NCBI RefSeq assembly: GCF_000316605.1
Contig: NC_019683.1
Coordinates: 3,828,036 to 3,892,035 of the forward strand
Source: [Leptolyngbya] sp. PCC 7376
Lineage (GTDB): Bacteria > Cyanobacteriota > Cyanobacteriia > Cyanobacteriales > MRBY01
Reading direction: 5' to 3'
Length of the DNA: 64,000 nt
The translations under genes were made by a program, and so were the position numbers. How positions within the stretch are numbered: position 1 is the stretch's first letter; each line of letters opens with the position of its first letter. The notes under the pieces are model-generated. The model was given only the letters and a program-made list of their open reading frames with translations, was not told the origin of the DNA and made no database searches. This document shows, in pieces, positions 17,570-26,192 of the stretch.

Positions 17570-18433
17570 ATGGCAAAAAACAAAGCGTATCAGATTGCAA
17601 AAGAGCGGATTGAAACAGCGCAAAAAACAGAGGCAACAGATCTGGATTTGAGCGGTTTAGCTCTGACTGAAGTTCCTGAAAGCGTCGCTCAACTAACCAA
17701 TCTCACAAGGCTAGAACTTGATCATAATCGAATAACTGAAGTTCCTGAAAGCATAGCCCAACTAACCAATCTCACAACGCTTTACCTTAGTGAAAATCGA
17801 ATAACAGAGATATCTGAGGCGATCGCTCCACTGAGAAATCTCACAATGCTTATTCTTAAAAACAATCAAATAGCCAAGATACCTGAGGCAATTGCCCAAC
17901 TAACCAATCTCACAACGCTTAACCTTTCCCATAATCAGCTGACAGAGATATCTGAAGCGATCGCTCAACTAACCAATCTCACAACGCTTTCTCTTTCCTA
18001 TAATCAACTAACAGAAATACCTGAGGCAATTACCAAACTCACTAAGCTCACAAGTCTTCGTCTTGGTAGAAATCACCTCACAGAGATACCGAAAGAAATT
18101 TCCCAACTAGCAAACCTGACAGAACTTTTGCTTTATAAAAATCAAATCACGAAAGTCCCCAAGGCGATCACTCAACTAACCAATCTCAAAATGCTTTCCC
18201 TTTTCAACAACCAAATCACAGAAATACCTGAGGCGATCGCTCAACTCACCAATCTCGAAACACTTGACCTTTCTTATAATCAGCTCACAACGATACCTGA
18301 GTCGATATCCCAACTCACTAATCTAGTAATACTTTCCCTCTATCAAAATCCTCTCGATCCAATTGTGCATAGTGCATATTCTGGCGGGATAGAAGAGCTT
18401 TTTGCCTATTTCCGGAATATTCAAGATCCCTAA
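17570..18433 (+). CDS. Leucine-rich repeat protein
   Basis: The 287 residues hold about ten 23-residue leucine-rich repeats (about 22-260) of the form LTNLTTLxLSxNQLTEIPEAIAQ. The N-terminal cap is KNKAYQIAKERIETAQKTEA and the C-terminal cap NPLDPIVHSAYSGGIEELFAYFR. This resembles the LRR part that precedes a Roc GTPase domain in cyanobacterial Roco proteins, but the gene stops at IQDP and no GTPase follows. It may therefore be a stand-alone binding protein or the stump of a Roco gene. There is no signal peptide. The 69-bp DNA repeat unit would favour gain and loss of repeats. It begins 127 bp after the last insertion sequence. Confidence 0.85.
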   Translation: MAKNKAYQIAKERIETAQKTEATDLDLSGLALTEVPESVAQLTNLTRLELDHNRITEVPESIAQLTNLTTLYLSENRITEISEAIAPLRNLTMLILKNNQIAKIPEAIAQLTNLTTLNLSHNQLTEISEAIAQLTNLTTLSLSYNQLTEIPEAITKLTKLTSLRLGRNHLTEIPKEISQLANLTELLLYKNQITKVPKAITQLTNLKMLSLFNNQITEIPEAIAQLTNLETLDLSYNQLTTIPESISQLTNLVILSLYQNPLDPIVHSAYSGGIEELFAYFRNIQDP

Positions 18434-18491
18434 GAGTAAAAAACTCTCCTTCGAGTACATTTCCCAAGAAAAGATTTTATTTCCTAGAAGC

Positions 18492-19871
18492 CTAAGCCAC
18501 TTGGGTTGATGGAGCAGATTGCTCAAGCTTTTGCATATTAGCTGTCCACTGGGAGTTTTGGAGACCGATAGTCATCACCACGCGAATGGTTTCAAGGAAG
18601 CAAATTAGCCAAGAATTACTTTGTTGAGGCATATCGAGGTTCGCTGCAAGTAATTTATTTAATGCCAACATCAAATGGGCGTAACTTCCCGGTGAAATCA
18701 AGATCAGTTTGAGTAACAACACACTCAAAGTTAAAAACTCGTTTTGCACCATCAACACAGTGAATGGGTGGGACGGATCTTTGAGATTTTCGGGGTTAAG
18801 AAAATAATCAACCGTGGCATTACAGGTTTTCTTGAGCAGATGGGAACCCACTTGATAACTATTTTTTTCGGTATTTAAATCCAGCAAATAACCTCTAATT
18901 TTTCTCGGTAACCACTGCAAATGGCGATCGCCTTCCACATTGAGACAAAGATAATCAACCAAATCCATCTTGAAACTTGCATAATCTTTGCCGAGCGATC
19001 GCCCTAGAAAATCCTGAGCCATCTGCCCAAAACCATTCTGTTGCTTGTTTAGGAATTTGTGCATTAGCCGCAGAGAAGTCGCAGGCAACAATGTCGGATT
19101 TGCCGGGGACTGAGCAACCGTTTTAGACACATCCCCTTTATTTAGAAACATAGCCAATTGGAACTTATAGCGGTTTTGGAGATAGCGATAGAGGGTTTGT
19201 TTCGCCTCATATTGCTCATCCACTACCGACGTCTGATTACGCTGACTAAATAAACTAAAAATCTGGTAGCGATCGCCCCATTGACGCTCAGACTTGTGTT
19301 TCGGCACAAAAATTGTGAGGGCTTGATATTCATTGCTTTGACGGAAAGTATTGAGCCAATTTCTCACGCGGCGCTTTGATGTTGTCGCTAGCGAGGAACA
19401 GCGAGTCTCTTTGTTGATTAGTGTGAAAAGTTCAGGAATACAGTTCGGCTTTTTACGCTTAAAACAACCGTCGATAAAGACATAACAAACATTGTTGAGC
19501 AGCTCTAAAAAAGCATCCGCCGAGTTGTATCGGAGTAAGCAGTGGATTTCATCTTGCAAACATCGAGGGACACGATTTTGCTCATGGTTAATAAAGAAAA
19601 TTTCGAAATACTCTAGAAATGTTTGCAGAGATGCTGTCCGAGTTAGGTCACGAAAATAATCAAGAATTTCTGTCTGAGCATATTTCACTTCACTGGAAAC
19701 CTTTGAGAGCGAAAAATCTGATGCCGTCTGTTTGGGCGATCGCCTCGCTGAATAGCGTGTTTGTTGTGTTCTTGAGCGAGAAAAAGAGGTAGACGATTGA
19801 AGCTGAGTCACCTCTCCCTTTGCCAAAAACGAGTCGAATGCAGATTCTATACCCTTAAGCTGACTAGTCAT
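18492..19871 (-). CDS. Hypothetical protein, about 460 residues
   Basis: I do not recognise this protein. It is mostly helical, rich in Gln, Asn, Leu and Phe, with no signal peptide, no clear membrane segment and no known motif. A Ser/Thr/Gln-rich N-terminal 50 residues (SSTSFSRSRTQQTRYS) suggests a disordered lead. The frame extends upstream to an ATG at 19955, but the first 28 residues have poor coding character, so ATG 19871 (MTSQLKGIESAFDSFLA) is preferred. It stands alone, convergent with the LRR gene, and upstream of it on the same strand lies the MmyB-type regulator. Confidence 0.6.
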   Translation of the reverse strand: MTSQLKGIESAFDSFLAKGEVTQLQSSTSFSRSRTQQTRYSARRSPKQTASDFSLSKVSSEVKYAQTEILDYFRDLTRTASLQTFLEYFEIFFINHEQNRVPRCLQDEIHCLLRYNSADAFLELLNNVCYVFIDGCFKRKKPNCIPELFTLINKETRCSSLATTSKRRVRNWLNTFRQSNEYQALTIFVPKHKSERQWGDRYQIFSLFSQRNQTSVVDEQYEAKQTLYRYLQNRYKFQLAMFLNKGDVSKTVAQSPANPTLLPATSLRLMHKFLNKQQNGFGQMAQDFLGRSLGKDYASFKMDLVDYLCLNVEGDRHLQWLPRKIRGYLLDLNTEKNSYQVGSHLLKKTCNATVDYFLNPENLKDPSHPFTVLMVQNEFLTLSVLLLKLILISPGSYAHLMLALNKLLAANLDMPQQSNSWLICFLETIRVVMTIGLQNSQWTANMQKLEQSAPSTQVA

Positions 19872-20058
19872 ACCGTTTATCCCGAAAGAAGAAATTGTTG
19901 TCGATGTCCTTATTATTACGGAGACAAGATGAAATTTAAGTGACGCACAGCTCATATACGTAGGTGTTTTGTCAACAAAAGTATTGATTTGAATTACGTA
20001 TTTGAGTAAGCGAGATCAATAAAAAGAAAGCCTGGGATCACATTTCAGCCGAGTCAGA

Positions 20059-20874
20059 TTATTCATTTTGCCTATTTTCTGGGCAAGCATATTTCATCAA
20101 AACCGCCTGTGTCGCTTCGTTTGCGGCAAATAAATGTTCCACTCTCAAAGAAGCCAGCGTAATGTCTTGAGGTGTACCAAAAGTTGTGAACATACTGAAA
20201 AAAGCCAGTTCGCCATATTCGGTTTGGTAGCGAGTCGTCAGGACAGGAGCAATGGATCGGGCAGTATGGTACGCAACCTTAGAACCCAATTTATTCGTTA
20301 ATAGCTCTGCAAAGACTTCTACTTTGGGAGCTAAACTTTCTTGGGTGGAGGCTTCATGCCGAAGATGCGCCAACATTGGTGGCCCCACATCCGCCAAATT
20401 TGTGATCGATTTCGTCAACCCTTCTGGATGCACCAACAAGTCCAACATATTTATCGGCGATCGCCCCATCAAATCCTTTGCCCAGGGCAGTAATGTAAGC
20501 GCTAACCATTGTCCGCCTTGATTTAATCGCAACAAATTCCAGTGAGAATCCAGCACAAAAGCAGGGATGGGCTCATGGGCTTTTAGAAGCTGTTCGAGTG
20601 CAAAATTAATTTGAGCCAGAGACGGATCATCGAGAGGCGTGGTCTCATAGGTTGGCGCGTAGCCCGCTTGCAACATGACTTCGTTACTAATCGCTAACGG
20701 CGTTTGCAATTCTCGGAGCCACGCAATTAATAATTCTCGACTCGGTTTCGACCGACCACTTTCTACAAAGCTGACATGGCGTTGGGAAATATTGAGTCGC
20801 AAGGATAAATCCAATTGACTAATCTGCAATGTTTTTCGCAGTTGTCGCAGAGTGGTGGTGAATATTGTCGTCAT
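20059..20874 (-). CDS. XRE-family regulator with MmyB-like ligand-binding domain
   Basis: The N-terminal helix-turn-helix (about 5-65) has LRQLRKTLQISQLDLSLRL and ISQRHVSFVESGRSKPSRE. The C-terminal MmyB-type domain (about 90-270), thought to bind fatty acid-like ligands in this family, has IPAFVLDSHWNLLRLN and MLDLLVHPEGL. The frame continues upstream to a TTG at 20928, but ATG 20874 is preferred. The longer start would lie inside a perfect palindrome (20926-20946), the likely operator of this gene and the divergent DUF2834 gene. Self-repression and control of the neighbour are inferred from the position. Confidence 0.85.
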   Translation of the reverse strand: MTTIFTTTLRQLRKTLQISQLDLSLRLNISQRHVSFVESGRSKPSRELLIAWLRELQTPLAISNEVMLQAGYAPTYETTPLDDPSLAQINFALEQLLKAHEPIPAFVLDSHWNLLRLNQGGQWLALTLLPWAKDLMGRSPINMLDLLVHPEGLTKSITNLADVGPPMLAHLRHEASTQESLAPKVEVFAELLTNKLGSKVAYHTARSIAPVLTTRYQTEYGELAFFSMFTTFGTPQDITLASLRVEHLFAANEATQAVLMKYACPENRQNE

Positions 20875-20925
20875 CGCAGATATGGGTTTGCTTACTGAAA
20901 ATCTAGCGGTGGACTGGGTTGAATT

Positions 20926-20946
20926 CAATTACCTCAGAGGTAATTG
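20926..20946. promoter_or_regulatory. Perfect 10-1-10 palindrome, probable operator
   Basis: CAATTACCTC-A-GAGGTAATTG is an exact inverted repeat in the 128-bp gap between the divergent MmyB-type regulator (start 20874) and the DUF2834 gene (start 21003). Perfect 10-bp arms with one central base are what a dimeric XRE regulator would bind. It is 52 bp and 57 bp from the two start codons. Confidence 0.7.
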
Positions 20947-21002
20947 CACGAATAAAAGAAGCAATCAATATTGGAACTGTACAGATTTTCGAGGTTAAAT
21001 CC

Positions 21003-21317
21003 ATGCAACGTAGTCTACTCATTCTCGTTTTGATTCCTTTTAGCGCACTCAGTGCTGTGGCCCTTTGGCAGCATGGCTATTGGGGAATTTTAGAGCCGCA
21101 TTTCCATAGCTTCGGGGAAGGACAAGTGTTGGCTGATTTGGTGATTGCGCTGAGCTTATTCATGACATGGATGTGGCGGGATGCGAAAAGCCTAGGGCGT
21201 AATCCTTGGGGCTGGATCGTTTTAACGCTTACATGTGGTTCCTTTGGCCCCTTGTTCTATCTCCTCACTCGTCAAACAGAACAGAAATCAGCAGAACAAA
21301 CACCCATATTGAATTGA
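21003..21317 (+). CDS. DUF2834-like small membrane protein
   Basis: The 104-residue protein has three hydrophobic segments: LLILVLIPFSALSAVALW, VLADLVIALSLFMTWMW and WIVLTLTCGSFGPLFYLLT. The spacing and the GPLFYLL end resemble the DUF2834 family, which has no known function. The ATG at 21003 has GAGG 8 bases upstream, so a longer TTG frame from 20919, which would cross the palindrome, is rejected. It is divergent from the MmyB-type regulator, probably its controller. Confidence 0.7.
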   Translation: MQRSLLILVLIPFSALSAVALWQHGYWGILEPHFHSFGEGQVLADLVIALSLFMTWMWRDAKSLGRNPWGWIVLTLTCGSFGPLFYLLTRQTEQKSAEQTPILN

Positions 21318-21381
21318 GATGCATTGCTGAAAAGAAAGCATAAAATAGTAAATACAAACTATTTTTAGTGACTTTGTCTGT

Positions 21382-22515
21382 ATGAAAGCTAAATCGTCGT
21401 TTGCGCTAAAAGATCACCTTTTCAATGCGGCCAAAGTCACTTATCTCGCGAATCTCATTGCTCAGGCATATCCTGATTTTGAGACAGATAAATTCCATAC
21501 GGTAGTCGTTTCGAAGTTTCCAAAACTAGAACTTAAACAGCGAATTACCCACATCACCGAATGTTTGCATCGTTATCTGCCAGAGGATTATGAAACAGCT
21601 CTGGAGATTTTGCGGCGATCGCTCCCCCCAGAATTAGACCCAACGAAAACAGATGATGATTTTGGGGATTTTATTTTTGCACCCTTCTCGATGTATGCGG
21701 CGACCTATGGCTGCGAAGAGCCATATTTACAGCTTTCTCTCGAAGCTTTAAAAGAAATCACCAAACGCTTTTCAGCAGAAGATGCCATTCGATATTTCAT
21801 TAATGGATTTCCTGATCAAACACTCACTTTTTTGCTGGCATGTGCGCGGGATGAAAATTATCATGTGCGGCGATTAGCTAGTGAAGGAACGCGACCGAAA
21901 CTACCTTGGGCACAGAAAATCACCATCGATTGCCATCGAGCACTGCCGATTTTGGATATTCTTTATGTCGATAAAACTCGCTATGTGACACGCTCCGTCG
22001 CCAACCATCTCAACGACATCAGCAAAATTGATCCTGACCTTGTTCTCACTACACTTCGGAAATGGAAGGAGGGCGATCGCCAAACCGAAAAAGAATTAGC
22101 TTTTCTCACCAAACACGCACTGCGTACCCTAACCAAACAGGGAAATCCAGAAGCTTTAGCGCTACTAGGATTCAACCAACAACCCTCGGTTAAAATAACT
22201 AACCTTATGACGAGTACTCCCATTGTAAAAATTGGTAGTGCATTTGAATTTTCGTTGGAAATTTACGCCGATAAAAAACAAGACATCCTTGTGGATTACA
22301 GCATGATTTATGCAGGTACAGGGAGAAAGCAGTCACAAAAGATTTTTAAAATAAAGCAGCTTGTTCTCAAGAAAGATGAGACGACCAAACTCAAGAAAAG
22401 GCATCCAATGCGGTTAATGACAACAAGGAGTTTATTTCCTGGCACTCACCAAATTAATGTACGAGTGAATGGGCAAATTCTTGAAAGTCTATCTTTTGAG
22501 CTAATCAAAGCATAA
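21382..22515 (+). CDS. DNA alkylation repair protein, AlkC type with Ig-like tail
   Basis: A HEAT-like-repeat DNA glycosylase (about 1-260) is expected to remove N3-alkylated bases. Family marks include FGDFIFAPFSMYAATYG and HVRRLASEGTRPKLPWA, the most conserved AlkC stretch. Residues about 265-377 form a beta-rich domain (TPIVKIGSAFEFSLEIYAD, LVDYSMIYAGTGRKQS, FPGTHQINVRVNG) matching the C-terminal Ig-like domain that sets AlkC apart from AlkD. It stands alone, 64 bp after the DUF2834 gene on the same strand. The gene symbol is withheld because the family is heterogeneous. Confidence 0.85.
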   Translation: MKAKSSFALKDHLFNAAKVTYLANLIAQAYPDFETDKFHTVVVSKFPKLELKQRITHITECLHRYLPEDYETALEILRRSLPPELDPTKTDDDFGDFIFAPFSMYAATYGCEEPYLQLSLEALKEITKRFSAEDAIRYFINGFPDQTLTFLLACARDENYHVRRLASEGTRPKLPWAQKITIDCHRALPILDILYVDKTRYVTRSVANHLNDISKIDPDLVLTTLRKWKEGDRQTEKELAFLTKHALRTLTKQGNPEALALLGFNQQPSVKITNLMTSTPIVKIGSAFEFSLEIYADKKQDILVDYSMIYAGTGRKQSQKIFKIKQLVLKKDETTKLKKRHPMRLMTTRSLFPGTHQINVRVNGQILESLSFELIKA

Positions 22516-22660
22516 GAATCTCTGAAGCTGAGAGGCGATCGCCAATCTTGATTTTTGAGATCTAAGCAGAACAAAAAAATACCCAAAAGAATCATTGACT
22601 CTTCAGGGCATTATCAAATTCCACACTTTGTTTGACTTGTCTCTACTTACCTAAATAAGT

Positions 22661-23689
22661 TTAGGAAAACATTTTTGTGCGCCATTTTCCGAGACGCTTT
22701 TCTGCAATCATCGTCAGACTATTGGCCGTCATCAATTGACCCTGTAGTCTTTCGATTTCCTTTGCTTGCTCTTGTACTTTCGTTGAGCCAAATTGCAATC
22801 CTAATTGACCATCCGAAGTATTCCCTGTTGATAGGGTATATTCCTGGCCTAAGAATTGAGCACCTAAATTAGATGTGTATTCTAAGCTTGCCAATTGTTT
22901 ACGCAAATCATCAATAATTTGAGACTGCTCTTCTTCCTTAGCGCGGATCCTTAATTCTTCTGCTGAGAGCACTGGAGCGGGAGCTAGAAGATTATCCTGT
23001 GTAACTTTAGGTGGGGCAAACACCTTTCTAAGAAACTGTCTGAAGTCAGTGATCGGAATCGAGGGAGTGGTGTCTTGTAAGAGAACACCAGCAAGACGTG
23101 ATTGATTGCTTTCTTTGATATCAGTACCAACTCTGTCACTGGTGGAGAGGCTCGTATATACCTTGAAGTTATTCACAAAACCCGAAAGATTTTGCCCTAT
23201 CTGAGAGTTATAACCACGATTGTAAGGAACAATGAAATCTCCAAAATTGCTTTGATACTCATCGCTATCAAGATAAGAATCAATCTCTGCTTCAAATCCT
23301 TGCTGATCTAGAATATGGCTATGGGGAACAGTCTCATCATAGCTACTAGGAGCACGCCCTAATAAGTGCTTGAAATTCAATTCGATGGAACGATAACGAG
23401 AGCATGTCTCGAAAAAGTTAGCGCGATAGAAATCAGATTTGGCGATAATCCGAATAAACTCTCTGACACTGATGGTGCCATTTTGAAGCTGGGATTCAGC
23501 CGTGGCTAAGCGTTCGCTCTCCATTAAATGGATATTGCCAAATACTTGTCGATAAGCTGCCCGAATTACAGTTTGAATTTCTTCGACAGAAGCATTTGCC
23601 GTAAGTTCAATGGCTTCGGAAACATCAAAGGGTCTGCTATTAGTATTGGCTGAACGACTTGCGAGGAGCGGAGATACGTTACCAGTCAT
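22661..23689 (-). CDS. Phycobilisome linker protein with coiled-coil C-terminus
   Basis: The 342-residue protein carries one linker domain (about 20-150): VIRAAYRQVFGNIHLMESER, NGTISVREFIRIIAKSDFY, ELNFKHLLGRAPSSYDE and EIDSYLDSDEYQSNFGDFIV, with closest resemblance to rod linkers of the CpcC kind. The usual CpcD-like C-terminal domain is not visible, and neither is a CpcL-type membrane helix. Instead there is a charged coiled coil (AKEEEQSQIIDDLRKQLASL, about 245-275), a Gly/Ser-rich stretch and a second coiled coil (VQEQAKEIERLQGQL). It stands alone, away from phycobiliprotein genes. It may attach a specialised rod or a partner protein, which is inference. Confidence 0.85.
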   Translation of the reverse strand: MTGNVSPLLASRSANTNSRPFDVSEAIELTANASVEEIQTVIRAAYRQVFGNIHLMESERLATAESQLQNGTISVREFIRIIAKSDFYRANFFETCSRYRSIELNFKHLLGRAPSSYDETVPHSHILDQQGFEAEIDSYLDSDEYQSNFGDFIVPYNRGYNSQIGQNLSGFVNNFKVYTSLSTSDRVGTDIKESNQSRLAGVLLQDTTPSIPITDFRQFLRKVFAPPKVTQDNLLAPAPVLSAEELRIRAKEEEQSQIIDDLRKQLASLEYTSNLGAQFLGQEYTLSTGNTSDGQLGLQFGSTKVQEQAKEIERLQGQLMTANSLTMIAEKRLGKWRTKMFS

Positions 23690-24124
23690 TGTTGATAAGC
23701 TCTAAATGATTAATAGGGATTTAGAAGAAAAAAATTTTTTTTAAAGGGTTGGAGATAAAAATGAAAACTATTGATTCTGCGATGAAATCATTAGCTCGTT
23801 TTCGTGTGTCTTAATCGCAGTATTATAAAGTTTCAGGGGATCAATCTTTCTTAAAAATTGTAAAATCCGATAAAGGTCAAAATGATTTTCTGATTTAAAA
23901 TCACTGCTTTATCTCATTTAAGGAATTATTTAAAAAACAAGAATTTGGCTTGAGTTATTGTTTGATTTTCTTGGGTTTATTGCTTTTCTCTCTTCTGAAA
24001 ATTGAATGTTATATAAATAAAAATCCCATTTCTAATCTAGCCAAAAGATTTAGGAAATGAGATTTTAAAACAGTTGGTTTACTGATCTCTTTTTATTGCT
24101 CTCTCTAAAAAGGCGATCGCCCTT
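23690..24124. other. AT-rich gap with hairpins between the linker and yghU-like genes
   Basis: No gene is seen. A long imperfect hairpin (24019-24066, arms AAAATCCCATTTCTAATCT and AGATTTAGGAAATGAGATTTT) and a HIP1-centred hairpin (AAAAGGCGATCGCCCTTTT, 24109-24127) follow the yghU-like gene on its strand and are candidate terminators. The part next to 23690 should contain the linker gene promoter, but none is obvious. Confidence 0.5.
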
Positions 24125-24994
24125 TTATTTTTTGAGTTTATCTTGGGTTTGAGTGTCAAAATCGCTGGCAGAATGACGCTCATGAAGTTGCTCCTCTAGC
24201 TCACCCCATGTTCGATTCACCATTCGTCCTCGCTGTACTGCCTTCCGAGCATCAATCGCTTTTGCCCATCGCATCAGGTGAGTGTAGGATTGAGCATCCA
24301 CAAATTCTGCGGCATTGTAAAGACGATTTAAAACTAGTCCGCCATACCAAGGCCAAATCGCAATGTCTGCAATGGTGTATTCCTCGCCGGAGATATAGGG
24401 ATTCTCCGCTAACTGTCGGTCAAGGACATCAAGCTGACGCTTAGTTTCCATCGTGAATCGATCAATACAATATTCGATTTTGGTGGGTGCATAGCTATAG
24501 AAATGACCAAAACCACCGCCAAGATAAGGTGCTGAACCCATCTGCCAAAATAGCCACGATAAACATTCTGTTCGTTGGGCTGGTTCGGAAGGTAGCAAAA
24601 CGCCAAATTTTTCTGCGAGGTAGAGCAAAATTGACCCTGATTCAAACACCTGAGTCGGAGGATTTGTACTGCGATCTACCAGAGCTGGGATCTTCGAGTT
24701 TGGGTTTACTTCTACAAAGCCACTACCAAACTGATCACCCTCATTAATCTTGATGGGATAGGCATCATATTCTGCGTCAGTAATGCCTAGAGCCAGTAAT
24801 TCCTCCAGCATAATGGTGACCTTTTGCCCGTTCGGTGTCGCCAGTGAATAGAGCTGAAGCGGATGGTCTCCGACTGGAAGTTCTTTGTCATGGGTAGCAC
24901 CTGCAATTGGACGATTAATGTTTGCCCATTCCCCGCCACTCCCTTTGTCCCATTGCCAGACTGTTGGTGGCGTATAGGCTGATTCTTGATCCAT
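24125..24994 (-). CDS. yghU: Glutathione-dependent disulfide-bond oxidoreductase, YghU family
   Basis: This glutathione transferase-fold protein (289 residues) follows E. coli YghU (Nu-class, disulfide reductase with two bound glutathiones) over its whole length. Shared stretches include PPTVWQWDKGSGGEWANINR, HPLQLYSLATPNGQKVTIML, VEVNPNSKIPALVDR, FESGSILLYLAEKFG and QLHERHSASDF. A GTG at 25012 is in frame, but ATG 24994 (MDQESAYTPPTVW) matches the family start better. It is a cytoplasmic redox enzyme and stands alone. The function is transferred from the family. Confidence 0.88.
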   Translation of the reverse strand: MDQESAYTPPTVWQWDKGSGGEWANINRPIAGATHDKELPVGDHPLQLYSLATPNGQKVTIMLEELLALGITDAEYDAYPIKINEGDQFGSGFVEVNPNSKIPALVDRSTNPPTQVFESGSILLYLAEKFGVLLPSEPAQRTECLSWLFWQMGSAPYLGGGFGHFYSYAPTKIEYCIDRFTMETKRQLDVLDRQLAENPYISGEEYTIADIAIWPWYGGLVLNRLYNAAEFVDAQSYTHLMRWAKAIDARKAVQRGRMVNRTWGELEEQLHERHSASDFDTQTQDKLKK

Positions 24995-25144
24995 CGGTTT
25001 TTCGGGGTTCACTATCTAACGCTTAAACGGTAGCTCACTTCGAAATATTCAGCCTATGAGGCTCTTAAAATTTCACTGATTTTTCGGCAACAGCTTAAGT
25101 CTGGTTGGCTATAGTCGTGAGTAGTAGCGGAAGAATCACAAGTC

Positions 25145-25744
25145 ATGAGAACGACTAATCTATTTTGCTTAAGTACAGGCTTGATGTTGGCGATCGCCCC
25201 TCTATCTTTTGCGGAAACGAAACCGGGTTGGGGAGACTGGAAACCCATTGCTATTCATGAGGAACAAAACTTTAGCGCCGGTTTTTCAAATATAGAGTTA
25301 GGCGGTTATTTAGACTTTGAATATTACTGTAATGACCAAGCGACAGAAGCCAACATCGAAACCGAGTACTCCTATCGTTTTAGTGATTTATTGGACTATA
25401 TTGGCACTGGAAAAGTGGAATATCGGTGCTCCATTAACGATGAACCTTTCGCTACACACATCATGACAGCAGTCAAAACCGATATCTCCTACCCGGTCTG
25501 CCTTCAAGTGCAAAGTGATATCGGTAATGGTCTCAGGTTACGGCAAGACAATAATCTCAGTGCGCCAATCATCGGGATTTTGACGAACGATTCTAAGGTT
25601 TATGATCAATCATCGCCAGCTTTAATTATTCCTGACACTACAGGTAGGCAATGGTTATTGTTGCAGCAGAATCATCAGGAAAATGCGTGGGTTTCTCTCT
25701 CAGAAAAAGAAGGAGCTCATATCAATTTTCGGCTTTGCTCCTAA
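25145..25744 (+). CDS. Secreted protein with SH3-like C-terminal region
   Basis: A signal peptide (about 1-23, ending APLSFAET) is followed by a beta-rich part with cysteines (YYCNDQ, YRCSINDE) and a C-terminal bacterial SH3-like region. The latter is seen in GNGLRLRQDNNLSAPIIGIL ... VYDQSSPALIIPDTTGRQWL ... ENAWVSLSEKEG. Such proteins are usually periplasmic or exported. No function can be assigned. It lies 70 bp before the EACC1-caspase pair on the same strand, but a secreted SH3 protein is not a known part of such systems. Confidence 0.65.
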   Translation: MRTTNLFCLSTGLMLAIAPLSFAETKPGWGDWKPIAIHEEQNFSAGFSNIELGGYLDFEYYCNDQATEANIETEYSYRFSDLLDYIGTGKVEYRCSINDEPFATHIMTAVKTDISYPVCLQVQSDIGNGLRLRQDNNLSAPIIGILTNDSKVYDQSSPALIIPDTTGRQWLLLQQNHQENAWVSLSEKEGAHINFRLCS

Positions 25745-25814
25745 CATCAAAATGATGATGGAAATTCTCATATACAGATTGCTAGGATATCGGCAATTTT
25801 AAAGGGGAATTTTG

Positions 25815-26177
25815 ATGAGTAATCTGTTGCTAACTGTAATGTTTACTGATGAGGATCAAGAAATTAGCGATCGCCATGCCACTTCATTAATGCGTGAATT
25901 GCGTCAGTTAGATGAAGTAGAGGATATCAGTCGGGTTAAAGACCCCAATCCACCAGAAGGAAATATGTCTGCGTTTGCATTTTTAACTGGGATGTTAACG
26001 GCAGAAGTAACCGTAGAAAATGGCAAAAGATTGTTGGGATTCTTGGGCGATCGCCTCAGCAATAAGTCAATCAAACTAAAGGTTGAGGGGAATGGCAAAG
26101 TGTTGGAGGTGGAAGCGTCTAGCAAAGAAGAACTACAATTTGCGATAGCTGAAGCGCAGAAATTTATCGAGTCCTAA
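25815..26177 (+). CDS. EACC1-like small protein
   Basis: This 120-residue protein resembles effector-associated constant component 1, a small ferredoxin-fold-like partner found next to caspases and other effectors in bacterial conflict systems. Marks are LLLTVMFTDEDQEISDRHA, SLMRELRQLDEVEDI, the short Ala-rich segment MSAFAFLTGMLTAEV, and SIKLKVEGNGKVLEVEASS. A TTG precedes the ATG in frame, and ATG 25815 fits the AAAGGGGA site at 25801-25808. The caspase gene begins 15 bp downstream, so the two form an operon. Its exact role (sensor, adaptor or inhibitor) is unknown. Confidence 0.75.
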   Translation: MSNLLLTVMFTDEDQEISDRHATSLMRELRQLDEVEDISRVKDPNPPEGNMSAFAFLTGMLTAEVTVENGKRLLGFLGDRLSNKSIKLKVEGNGKVLEVEASSKEELQFAIAEAQKFIES

Positions 26178-26192
26178 TCTCTCCCACAAACA

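Noticed and set aside
17647-18330. 69-bp tandem repeats that could be taken for a repeat array or CRISPR
   Set aside because: They are codons of the leucine-rich repeats, in frame, without spacers.
20875-20928. Longer MmyB-type regulator starting at TTG 20928
   Set aside because: The start would lie inside the perfect palindrome, and helix-turn-helix homology begins after ATG 20874.
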